64,000 nt of DNA from Chelydra serpentina (lineage: Eukaryota > Chordata > Testudines > Chelydridae): contig JBAIAC010000026.1 in the NCBI GenBank assembly GCA_037349315.1, positions 25,635,501-25,699,500 of the forward strand, in the 5' to 3' direction. Below are positions 34,967 to 44,907 of this stretch, in pieces (within the stretch, counting starts at the first letter, position 1; each line of letters opens with the position of its first letter). Below the pieces are notes generated by a model that did not search any database, was not told where the DNA came from, and saw only the letters and a list, made by a program, of their open reading frames with translations. The translations under genes were made by a program, and so were the position numbers.

Positions 34967-36371
34967 GTTGCTTGTAACCCCATGCTGATTCTGAAAAATA
35001 GGAGCAAAGTCTTGAACTGTCTTCTAAGCCATGCTCAAGGGGTTAATGATTGTTGACATCCATCAGGGTTAGGATCAGAGCACTGTCAAATATCCTCCAT
35101 AATTCTTTCTCTAACTCTTGATTAACCACTCTTGAGAATTACACTGAAGAAAGGAAGTTGCACAGCTACTAAAACCAGATAGTACCTTGAACAAAGGAAG
35201 CACTATACAGGATACAACTAAAGCTATAAGCTCTATTAAAGGGAGTTCTTGGTCAGTGTTTCACTACACATCAAAATACCCTACCCAGGTAAAAGCGGTT
35301 TTTTTGTTTTGTTTTGTTTTTACATTTCCCCCCCTTTTAAATTATGTTTCAATAGACACTTGAATCATTGTAGAGTTCCTGGCAGTTTCTGCAAAGGGGA
35401 CTGAAGGAAAAGTGTGTGTATAGTGTAAACAGAATCCAAAGTTATCTGACAAATTGAATATCTTCAAGGTTAGATTTCTCAGAGCTGTTAAGTAGTTATT
35501 AATGTGTGTGTAAATGTGTGCCCCCACTATCGAGTACAAAGTGGTTGCAGTTCTTTGCCAAATATTCTTTGCTTTCCATTATACCAATGTGAAGAGACCT
35601 TTGTACTGCTGGCTAAAAGATAGAATTCCTGATGCCCCATTGCCAGTTTCCGTCCCGCTTATTGAAAGTAATGGTAATTTTTAAATAAAAAGCCCTGTTT
35701 CATATACTCCACTTGTTGTACAAGTTTTAACTGGAAGTGTCTATGGGTTGTTGGTATGGTAATACAAAATTATTGCCCTCTAGGGCAGTTTTGACAAATT
35801 CATGGGGCATTGCTGCAGAGACAGACCATGTGAACAATACCTAGCCTGACTTTTTTTTCCTTTTCCCTTTTATGCTTTGAATATCTGTATTTAACTGGGC
35901 ACTACCATCTCTTCAGGGAACTTTGATTCCTTTAGAGATTACCTAAATTTGTAGCTGAAAGAAAAGGTTATGTTTATAAACTGCAGGGGGAAAAGATCCT
36001 TTTTTTAATGTGTTCTTTTTATACAAAAAAATTCAAATTATATAGCTCTTCAAAAGAAAGTATATCTGGAACTGCACAAGTAGAGGGTTGTAATTGTAAA
36101 GAGCACTGAGGTAGGAAAAGCGTTTCTCTGGAGACTGGATTGTTTCAAAGAGAAACGGCTTCAAACTAAGTGCCCAGGTTGATACCGAGATTAAACTCTT
36201 TTATTTCTCTATGAGCAAAAACCGCTTTCAGAGGAAGCTGTGGCTGCAGAACAGGATTCGGGAGAGGTGCAGTAAATGTCCCCCTTCCTCCACGACAATG
36301 TCAAAAATCATCAGGGGAACAGCTCCAAAATGTTGAGTTTGCCTGTGGAATTCTGTTTCTCTCTCTTTCTG
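34967..36371. other. gene-free DNA
   Basis: No gene or repeat recognised. Homopolymer T-runs near 35300 and 36000. Confidence 0.55.
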
Positions 36372-36484
36372 GAAAATAAATCCTGTCAAACTAACTTGAG
36401 ATCTCTTTTTTTGATGAGAGATGAGTTTGGCTGATAAGGGCAATAGTGTTGATCTAATGTACTTAGACTTCTGATAGGCATTTT
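36372..36484 (+). mobile_element. old CR1 LINE, segment 1 (plus strand)
   Basis: AAATAAATCCTGTCAAACTA, then GTTTGGCTGATAAGGGCAAT and ACTTAGACTTCTGATAGGCA match the reverse-transcriptase region of a plus-strand CR1. It is interrupted right after AGGCATTTTGA. The same element resumes at about 37439 with TTGACTTGGTACTACTGGAT. Confidence 0.7.
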
Positions 36485-37438
36485 GAGTCATAGTCACAGA
36501 GTTTTTAAGGCCAGAAGGGGCCACCAGATCCTCTAGTCAGACTTCCTGTATATCACAGGCCACCACCACCACCCAGCACTTGCACACTACACCCAACAAC
36601 CAGTATTAGACCAAAGTGTTACAACCCTCAGGACACTAAACTATTGTGTGCCACAGGCAGAGAATAGGTGGGACTGACGTGCACCAGTGCCAAAGGCCCC
36701 TGCAATGGCAGGGAATTGTTTGTGAGATATACCCAAATGATCCCCACGAGTAACCGGCACCCCACACTTCCGAAGGTGCAAAAGTCTGACACGGGGGAAA
36801 ATTCCTTCCTGACCGCATATCAGTTAGACCCAGAGGATGTGACCAAGAACCACCACCCAAGCACCCAAGAGGTAGAATTCTTAGTACCCACACTGTCCAG
36901 TGTCTTATCTCCAGCTGTGGTCATTTCTGATGCTTCAGAGGAAGGAGACAAAAAACTCACCGCCACCACCAGGATGCATTGGGACAGGGAGTGAGAAAAT
37001 CCCTTACTAACCTCTGCAGGTGACTGACTGAAGAATTAATTTTAGGAACATAAGACATTAACTGGAAGGGACCCCCCAGGGTTGCTGAACCTTGCCCCCT
37101 ATAAACAATTCCATCATACAATCCCAGTCATAAATTTGTCAAGCTCACTTTTAAAACTAATTAAATTGTTTGCCCCCACAGCTCTTATTGGGAGGCTGAT
37201 TCACAATCATTCGCCTATGATGGCTAGAAACTCCTCCTAATTTCTACCCGAAACTTATTCATGGTCAGTTTATACCAATTTGTTCTTGTGCCAACGTTGT
37301 CCTTTAGTGAATCTCTGCACCCTCCTTGGTGTTTACCCCGATGTATTTATAGGGAGCAATCATGCCCCGTCTCAGCCTTCATTTTTTCTAGGCTAAACAA
37401 CCCAACTATTTTAGTCTCCTTTCATAAGGTAGCCTCTT
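36485..37438 (-). mobile_element. CR1-type element nested in opposite orientation
   Basis: In plus reading it starts with a CR1-type 3' end (GAGTCATAGTCACAGAGTTT, AAGGCCAGAAGGGGCCACCA). It has a long 3' UTR-like GC-richer stretch, then recognisable CR1 sequence (AAACTCCTCCTAATTTCTAC, TCTAGGCTAAACAACCCAAC, TCCTTTCATAAGG), which parallels 59010-59060. It splits the plus-strand CR1. Possible imperfect target repeat: CATTTTGA before, CAATTGA after. Frames within it (36636-36994) are not genes. Confidence 0.65.
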
Positions 37439-38222
37439 CAATTGACTTGGTACTACTGGATATTTTGATTAAAAAACTAAAACGATACAAAATGAACAAG
37501 GCACATGTTAAATGGTTGAAAACTGGCTAACTGATAGGTCTCCAAATGTAATCATAAATGGGGAATCATCACTGAGTGTGTTTCTAATATGGTCCCACAG
37601 GGAATGGTTCTTGGTTCCATGCTATTTAACATTTTTATCAATGATCTAGAAGAAAACATAGAATCACCACTGATAAAGTTTGACACAAAGATTGGGGAAG
37701 TGGTATATAATGATGCAGACAGGTCACTGATACAGAACCATCTGAATTATTTGGTAAGATAAGTGCAGGCAAAAAATGTAAGCTAAATGAAAGGCCATAC
37801 ATCTAGGAACCAAGAATGCAGGCTATACTGACATAATGGGGGACACTATCCTGGGAAACAGTGACTCTAAAAATACTTGGGGACATGGTGGATAATCAGC
37901 TGAACATGAGCTTCCAATGCAATGCTGTGGCCAAAAGGGCTAATGAAATTCCTGGAGGTGTAAAAAGGGGAAACTCAAATATGAGTAGGGAGGTCATATT
38001 ATCTCTGTATTTGGCACTGGTGCAATGGCTACTGGAATATTGCATTGAGTTCTGGTTTCCACAATTCAAGAGGGAAGTGGATAAGCTGGGAGGGTTCAGA
38101 GAAAAGCCACAAGAGTAATTAAAGGAGCAGAAAACATGCCTTATAGAGATGGACTCAAGCAGCTCAATGTATTTAGCTTAACAAAGGCTGAAAATAAGGC
38201 ATACATGTTTAACAGAGGGTAG
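37439..38222 (+). pseudogene. old CR1 LINE, segment 2, decayed reverse transcriptase
   Basis: Continuing from 36484, plus-strand sequence follows the CR1 RT frame. It has AACTGGCTAACTGATAGGTC, CATTTTTATCAATGATCTAG (coding ..FINDL), ATAAAGTTTGACACAAAGAT and GGTGGATAATCAGCTGAACA. An 85-codon frame (37861-38118) encodes LGDMVDNQLNMSFQCNAVAK, ALVQWLLEYCIEFW and QFKREVDKL, matching the thumb/C-terminal region of CR1 ORF2 as in 58739-59194. Frameshifts and deletions elsewhere make it a dead copy. It is interrupted at 38222 by a Penelope-like insertion and resumes at 39703. Confidence 0.8.
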
Positions 38223-38326
38223 GTTTCTGAGTGGTAGTCGTGTTAGTCTGTATCAGCAAAAAGAATGAGAAGTACTTGTGGCACCTTAGAGACTAACACA
38301 TTTATTTGGGCATAGACTTTCATGGG
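38223..38326 (-). mobile_element. inverted 3' terminus of the Penelope-like insertion
   Basis: GTTTCTGAGTGGTAGTCGTG, TTAGTCTGTATCAGCAAAAA, GTGGCACCTTAGAGACTAAC and GGCATAGACTTTCATGGGCT are the reverse complement of the terminal 3' UTR as seen at 33340-33410. It joins directly to plus-strand reverse-transcriptase coding sequence at 38327. Confidence 0.9.
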
Positions 38327-38890
38327 CTTGCGCTACATTGATGACATCTTCATCATGTGGACCCAGGGAAAAGAAACCCTTGAGGAATTCGACCAGGATT
38401 TCAACAATTTCCATCCCACCATCAACCTCAGCCTGGACCATCCACACAAAAGATCTACTTCCTATAGTGCAAATAAGCAATGGTCACATAAACACCACCC
38501 TGTACTGGAAACCTACTGACTGCTATACTTACTTACATGCCTACAGCTTTCATCCAGACCACATCACACGATCCATTGTCTACAGTGAAGCTCTAAGATA
38601 CAACCTCTTTTGCTCCAATCCCTCTGACAGAGACAAACACCTACAGGATCTCTATCAAGCATTCTTAAAACTACAATACCCACCTGCTGAAGTGAAGAAA
38701 TAGATTGACAGAGCTGGAAGAGTACCCAGAAGAGTCACCTACTACAGGACAGGCCCAACAAAGAAAGTAACAGAAAGCTACTAGCCATCACCTTCAGCCC
38801 CCAACTAAAACCTCTTCAGCACATCATCGAGGATCTACAACCTGTCTTGAAGGATGATCCCTCACTCACACAGACCTTGAGAGACAAGCC
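38327..38890 (+). pseudogene. Penelope-like reverse transcriptase fragment, frameshifted
   Basis: The frame starts LRYIDDIFIMW with the catalytic YxDD box at 38334-38345. It continues EEFDQDFNNFHPTINLSLD before shifting near 38450 into the frame encoding SNGHINTTLYWKPTD, FHPDHITRSIVYSEALRYN and SDRDKHLQDLYQAFLKLQY, ending at a TAG (38701-38703) where related copies should have a sense codon. Downstream sequence to 38890 keeps further pieces (YYRTGPTKK; LQHIIEDLQPVLKDDP) in other frames. The palm C-terminus and thumb of a PLE reverse transcriptase are recognisable. Fingers and the first palm motifs are absent through truncation. It encodes no functional enzyme. Confidence 0.85.
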
Positions 38891-39376
38891 AGTCCTCACT
38901 TACAGACAGCCCCCCAACCTGAAGCAAATACTCACCAGCAACCACAAAACAAAAACACTAACCCAGGAACCTATCCTTGTAACAAAGCCCCTTGCCAACT
39001 CTGTCCACATATCTATTCAAGGGACACCATCATAGGACCTAATTACATCAGCCACACCATCAGGAGATCATTCACCTGCACATCTACCAATGTGATATAT
39101 GCCATCATGTGCCAGCAATGCTCCGCTGCCATGTACATTGGCCAAACTCGACAGTCTCTACGCAAAAGAATAAATGGACACAAATCAGATGTCAAGAATT
39201 ATAACATTCAAAAATCAGTCAGAGAACACTTCAATCTCCCTGGACACTCAATTACAGACCTAAAAGTGGCAATTCTTCAACAAAAAAAGTCAAAAACAGA
39301 CTCCAACGAGAAACTCCAGAACTGAAATTAATTTGCAAACTGGACACCATCAAATTAGGCCTGAATAAAGACTGAG
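38891..39376 (+). pseudogene. Penelope-like GIY-YIG endonuclease fragment, second copy
   Basis: Following the RT remnant, the linker (QPPNLKQILTSNH) and cysteine region (CPHIYSRDTI, across a frame change) lead to VIYAIMCQQC, MYIGQTRQSLRKRINGHKSD and REHFNLPGHSITDLKVAILQ at 39092-39300. A frameshift near 39290 breaks the frame before ICKLDTI. GIY/YIG signature, arginine and glutamate are retained, so the nuclease core decayed less than the RT. It pairs with the 32.6-kb copy for comparison. Confidence 0.85.
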
Positions 39377-39582
39377 AGTGGATGGGTCATTACACACACT
39401 AAAAACTATTTCCCCTTGCTAATTCCCCCACACACACTGTTACTCAGACCTTCTTGTCAACTGTTTGAAATGGGCCACCCTGATTACCACTATAAAAGTG
39501 ATTTTTTTTCTCCTGCTGATAATAGCCCACTGTAATTGATTTGTTTCGTTAGAGTTGGTAAGGCAACCCCCATGTTTTCATG

Positions 39583-39590
<8 letters not shown>

Positions 39591-39630
<40 letters not shown>

Positions 39631-39644
39631 ATATATATATATAT
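39591..39644. repeat. compound (GT)n(GTAT)n(AT)n microsatellite inside the Penelope-like 3' UTR
   Basis: A GT run of about 13 units passes into four GTAT units and then about seven AT units. It sits in the 3' UTR where the 33.2-kb copy has the related TCTGACTGTATAAATATCCT region, so it probably grew from the element's own TG/TATA sequence. Confidence 0.9.
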
Positions 39645-39702
39645 CTTCCTACTGTATTTTCCACTCTATGCATCTGATGAAGTGGGTTTTAACAGAGGGT
39701 AG

Positions 39703-39730
39703 TTAGCCTTCGGGACAACTTTACATGTTT
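39703..39730 (+). mobile_element. old CR1 LINE, segment 3
   Basis: After the target duplication, TTTAACAGAGGGTAGTTAGC followed by CTTCGGGACAACTTTAC continues the CR1 text (tttttaacagtgagggtaattaaccattggaacaattta). This shows the Penelope-like element landed inside CR1. Similarity fades after about 39730. Confidence 0.65.
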
Positions 39731-42700
39731 TTCCACAGAACTCAACAGGAATCTTTCCACTGACTGCAGTGAGAGCTGCCAGATCAGACCCTAAGTGCTG
39801 AGATTTCCCACCTATCAGAATTTATATCCATGGTTCACAAAGTGCTTTACCCTCTCGGGGGGGTGGCAGGCCTTTCAACAGTCTGGCCTGTCGAGCCTGT
39901 AGAGAAGCTGATGGATTGGCAGCAGGACACTTAACAATCACACAATGATTTCTGCAGTATTTGCTGTGGCTTTTAGGGCGGCTGAAATAATGGCTGTCTT
40001 TCTGAAGGCAAGATGTAGGCTTCTCGTAGAATGGAAATATTAACGGGATATGGGTGCGTAACTCCATCAGGTTCCTTTGCAAATCCCAGCCAAATAGTTC
40101 ATTGTATGAAAAAGCAATGTGTTGTACTGGTCATTTCCAGGCAGCGCCTTTAATTTTCGGTCATACATTTCAAAAGACAGGGAAAGCCAATATGAATTTT
40201 TGGCATATAAAACTTTCTAATGCTTTGGAAAGATGCTTTCATGGCTATTACAGATGAGAAAAGACCTTAAGTAAGATCTACCTGGTTAACTAAAATAAAG
40301 CTGACTGTAATTTGGTAACCTGGCCTACTTGTTAACTAAAATAGTGTAAGTTGGATGACTAATAGCTCAAGAAATTATATAAAAAAGAATGGTTGAGTTG
40401 CACCAAGTTTTGTCTCCTCAGCATTGTGCTACTGCCTAAGCATAAGGGAGGAAAAAGTATTAGTAACATGAATAGATAAGAGAAGTGAGAAGAGAAACAT
40501 GTTTCTTACTTGAGCTGAACAGAAAGAGGAGAATTATGTGGTTTGCAGCCTCTTGATTATGCTTTCCAAAAAAATTTGCATGCAAGTGAAAATTCGTATT
40601 TTCCCTGCTTACAATTGCAAATGATAGTATTTTTCACCAGTATTTATTTTCCCGAAATGTTGTCAAAAACATTTTCTTCCCCCACCTGCACTGAAATGGG
40701 ATGACTTGTGCATCCTTGTGTATGTGCAAGTTGGAGGGACAGGCAGATGAAAGGGTTCTTGGACAGGCTATCAGTCATAATGTCTTGATAGGCATGTGGC
40801 CACATCTAGCTGCTGCAGAGGTAGGTAATGAATGTCAAAGTAAAATATAAATGCACTGTATTAATTTTCCTCTGGAATATGCTCTTCCTGCAACTCATTC
40901 CTGGGGGTAGAGCCATCTCCCTATAGCTCCTGTGAGCTAGTAAGTGTCATAACATCCCTTGCAATGAATAACAGTGCTGCAGGGACAAGCAGAAGGACAA
41001 GGAGAAGTAGTGGCAGCACTGCTCTGTGGAAGCTAAATATAGGGTGCTGCAGCCAGGAAACACTGAGCTGCTGAATCAGTGAATGGGAAAGTGAAATAAG
41101 TTACAGTGATCGTATGTACGGAGAAGGCAAATATCGGTGTTGAAAGCAAGCTGTTTGTGCTGAGCGGGGCTAAGGATCACATAAGGAAAGCAGAGACTAA
41201 AGTAGTGACCAAGAGAGAGAAAAAACAGGATTCACTTGCAGGTCTGGAAAAGGGAAAGGTAGTTGTATGATACCAACTACATACACTACAACCAAGCAGC
41301 CTGTAAGGAAACCCAAAACAATGCTGGCCGAGTGATGTTTCTCTAGATATTAAAGGACGGTAGTGGCCAGCAAGACAATTTGTTGTTGAAGAGAAAAGGT
41401 GTCAGCAGGAAGAAGGACAATGCACATACGGATCATCTCTGAGGAATAGCTTCAGAAATAAGCTTAATACCGTGGGAGAAAAATATGCTGTGTGTGCAGA
41501 AGACCGTCAGTACTGCACCGAAAGAATGAAGTGGGAGGAGGTGCATGAGTATGTTCAAGGTCTCTTGTACTGTACCTTTCTGCATGCCTACTTTCTTCTG
41601 TCCAAGGGCAAAGGAAGCAGCAGCAGTGATGGAGCAATACTAACGGCAAGAAGGCATGTAGTCAAATTACCCTTCAGTTGAAGTAACCTACTAATGAAGA
41701 CAAATCTGAAACATTTGTGAAAGCGATAAAACAGAGCAAAAAATCATAGGCTTAAGCAGGTTTAAATATCAAATGGGCTAAAATGCTCCGAGTGCGCTTT
41801 ATGGAAGTGATTGCCCTTTTCTCTTTCTTAGAGGCCAGAGATTTTTGGGAACTCATGTGAGACTCGTTTCTGAAGTGGGTTCACCCGAAACTACTTGATG
41901 CCAAAGCAGGACTCAGCAATAGGTTGTATGTTCCAAACAACCGTGCCCAAAGCTTTGAGAAATTCTGAGGTGAGAGAGACCATTGCGGTAGCTAGCTTGG
42001 TAAAAATGCAGTGGAGTTGTGCAAAATGTTTCTTGTTAAACCATTTCAGGTTTTGTCAATTCAACATTCAGGCTAGGTTTGTGCATGGATTTTCAAGGTA
42101 AAGGTCTGAGTAAACCTTAACAGATTTGTGGTTTGCATTGACATTTTGTAAAATTCACATTTTTCTCATGGTTTTGATGTGAAAATCAGTGGAACCTCAG
42201 TAGTTTTCAACTGAGTACTGTTTTGGATAATTAACTACAAGAACTAGCAAATCTTGTGAAAGAATGAGTGGAAATGATAGCTGTGAACATCTCACAGAGC
42301 CTCAGATTGTGTTACTGCATAGGGAGAAAGGGGCATCAGGTGCTTAATCCTATACATGGGTTACCTTTAATGAAGGTCATGGCACAAGGAGCAGAACAGC
42401 CCCCCTGGGACTACTACTTTCCCACTTGCACTGGTGGACAGGGTTGGGTGTGTGGTGAGCAGTGTCTTAACTTAGCCTCTTGACCAGCATTGCTCAGCTG
42501 GCACCCGGGTCAGGGGTTGGGGGGAGGAAGTAATCTGCCCCAGATATAGGATTGGCACAGATTACTTCCCCTTGGAACAATGGTGCTGGTGTGGGGCAGG
42601 TAAGCAGGCATCAAACCATGACTTGCTGAGACACGCATCTGATTCCCTGTCTGCTCCTTATTCAATTATTTCATCCTTACTAGTGGTATAGGCAACTACA

Positions 42701-42907
42701 CTACATGAGTGAGGGTGACAGAACTGACTCAGTTTTATGACTCTCATTGCCATATGGCTGACATTTTTTAATCAGAACTTTGACTCTTGCAGCTGACATA
42801 GAAGAGGAGTTAACTCAGTTCTACATATACACACACACACAGACAGAATTTATGAAAAATTTAAATGACAAGGGTGTTGCTGAGCTGCCATTTTCAAGCT
42901 AATATAC
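39731..42907. other. gene-free DNA
   Basis: No gene or clear repeat. Frames of 60-86 codons only, none with a known domain. A (CA)7-type run lies at about 42829-42841. Confidence 0.55.
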
Positions 42908-43209
42908 TAAGGGCTGGTCCACACTAACCGCCCCGGTTCGAACTAAGATACGCAACTTCAGCTACCTGAATAACGTAGCTGAAGTCAAAGTATCTTAGTT
43001 CGAACTACAAGGTACTTACCGTGGGTCCACACGCGGCAGGCAGGCTCCCCCGTCGACTCCGCGTACTCCTCTCGCGGAGCAGGATTACTGGCGTCGACGG
43101 CGAGCACTTCCGGGATCGATTTATCGCATCTAGACAAGACGCGATAAATCGATCCCAGAAGATCGATTGCTTCCCGCCGAACCCGGAGGTAAGTATAGAC
43201 GTACCCTAA
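42908..43209. mobile_element. PIF/Harbinger-type foldback MITE, copy 2
   Basis: The element spans 42911-43206 (296 bp). It starts GGGCTGGTCCACACTAACC and ends AAGTATAGACGTACCC, flanked by TAA at 42908-42910 and 43207-43209. Like copy 1 it has two hairpins. One lies between 42936 and 43005, with arms GTTCGAACTAAGATACGCAA and its near-complement. The other lies between 43112 and 43156, with GGGATCGATTTATCGC and GCGATAAATCGATCCC. The GCAGGCAGGCTCCCCCG and CTCGCGGAGC segments between the hairpins are shared with copy 1. It is CpG-rich and non-coding. Confidence 0.9.
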
Positions 43210-44428
43210 GGAAGACTAGTTCAGGTGTTTTGTGAGCCAGTGAAAAGAAGTTTGCCCTCTAATCTAGTTGACACCATCGGCCCCTCCAGCACTGGAAGAG
43301 AAGGCCTGTCACATCCACAATATTCTTCACCTTCAACAGCCCAGGGAAGAGGACTCCCAAGGTTGCATTTAAACATGGTGATATTAGGCTCACCTTCTCA
43401 ATTCTTGCTCATACTATGAAATGCTAAACGTGGGTCTGAATCCCAACTCTCTGGCACATGGTGTTGTCATTTACACCTGGGCGAAGTTGGTGTGAAACCC
43501 TATCCCATGGGAATGGTAGCATTTTGCACTCCTGTGTAGAAGTGTGAGCGCTTGCTCCAAAGCCTGCTGAGGCCAATGGGAGTCTTTTAACTGACTTCAG
43601 TGGAACAGACCTTAATGATGACTGCCTGGAGCCTAAAGCAGTCGAGAGCCAGGCCCTCTATGCCTAGTTAAGCTCATTTTCACAATTCAGATGCCTGGTT
43701 TACTAGATCTTCAACTTATTCTTTGTGTTACCAATATTTTGAAGTGTGTGAACCTTGTTCAAATGTGGCCATATGTAACTGACTTCTCCCAGGAGAGCAA
43801 AATGGTTTTTTTTAAGTGATATCAAGAGAAGCGCATTAGGCCTTTCGAAAATATCAGACTGATTTTCTTTTTCACTTCACTCAATTCTGTTTCATTGCTC
43901 CTAGGATAAAGTGTTAACAGGGGCAAGGTCTCCCTCTGCTCTGGTATTCAAAATTTATAAAATCAGAGCATTAAACTGCTGTAGTGCTATCCAAAAGCCT
44001 CATTTCTCTCTGCATTTCTCATTTTCAGAGGCTTTTGTATTTGTTCTGATCTTATTTACCCTTCCCGGCATACAGAATTGATTCCAAATTTATGATGCAC
44101 ACTCATATCTTTCATGACCGCAACATCAGGAATTTCATTAGGCCAGACCTGTAATTGTTGTTGTAAATGTTTACATGTCTATAAATTATCATTAAGCAAA
44201 CAGTAAAAGGTCACCCTTAATCCTTAAAGGCACTTAGAGTATACTATATGCAGATTTCCAACTAGATCAAGAAATTGGTTGTAGATTAATTATATACTGA
44301 TGGTGTGATATTGACAACAGAGATATGAAAGGGCCAGGTATCTTGACCATGAAAAATTGTCTCAATTTTAATATTTGTCCTGCAAGTAATGCAGTTCAAA
44401 ACCATCATCAGAAACACGGTGACTAAGA
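43210..44428. other. gene-free DNA; old repeat trace
   Basis: At 43548-43612 CCAAAGCCTGCTGAGGCCAA, TGGGAGTCTTTTAACTGACT and TCAGTGGAACAGACC resemble the TTGACTTCAATGG family. No gene is visible. Confidence 0.5.
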
Positions 44429-44907
44429 ATGTGGCCTCATGTAACAAGGTATACTGGTCCTTTAAGGCTGGTGGGGGCCAGAAGACCCTGTTCCAGGGTA
44501 GGCTGGAATAAACAAAGATCCTGGAAATGGCTTCGTGGCAGGGAGAGAGAAAGTGGTCCTGGAGAGTTTGTCATTGGATGGGAAAAACCAGAATACTGTT
44601 CCTTTAAGGGCCTGGAACCAGGAGCCCTGTAGTGTAGGATGCGGCAGGGCTCCCCTTTCTCACAACCAGTTGAGAGGAAGCCCCTGAAGGAGGGCAGTAT
44701 ATATGCTGTCTTCTCCCTGAGAACAGGCAGCGAGCTGACAGGGCAAAGGAAGTCAGAGCCAGAAGGCTGAGCTCCTGCTAGGAAGAATAGAACTGGCAGC
44801 TCTGGGAAGAACAGTCTGGAGCAGAATGAGAGCTCCATGTGTGAGAGAAGAGCCAAAGATGAGTATGACATTTTATTTTGCTGTAATGCAATTTGTTTTG
44901 GGGACAC
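44429..44907. repeat. GC-richer block, possibly a degraded LTR
   Basis: Phrases such as TGGTCCTTTAAGG, TTCCTTTAAGGGCCTGGAAC and a TATA-like GCAGTATATATGCT upstream of GAACAGGCAGCGAGCTGACA are arranged as in a retroviral-type LTR promoter. The block carries a 156-codon minus frame (44437-44907) without recognisable domain, which I regard as chance in GC-richer DNA. I cannot define ends or duplications. Confidence 0.35.

Larger units (their letters stand above)
38208..39702 (-). mobile_element. Penelope-like insertion with inverted 5' portion and 15-bp target duplication
   Basis: Exact 15-bp direct repeats, TTTAACAGAGGGTAG, at 38208-38222 and 39688-39702 bound a single insertion of 1465 bp inside an old CR1. 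Its left 104 bp (38223-38326) are the 3' terminus of the element in minus orientation. The remainder (38327-39687) is the upstream part in plus orientation, running from the reverse-transcriptase YIDD box through the endonuclease and 3' UTR to GATGAAGTGGGT. It stops just where the inverted terminus begins. The two pieces together give a near-complete 3' half without large overlap, with the 5' piece inverted. This is the layout that twin priming produces in LINE-1. Confidence 0.9.

Noticed and set aside
44437..44907. 156-codon minus-strand open frame
   Set aside because: It lies in a GC-richer, probably LTR-derived block, has low-complexity Ser/Pro/Leu composition, no domain, and no support for a start or splice sites.
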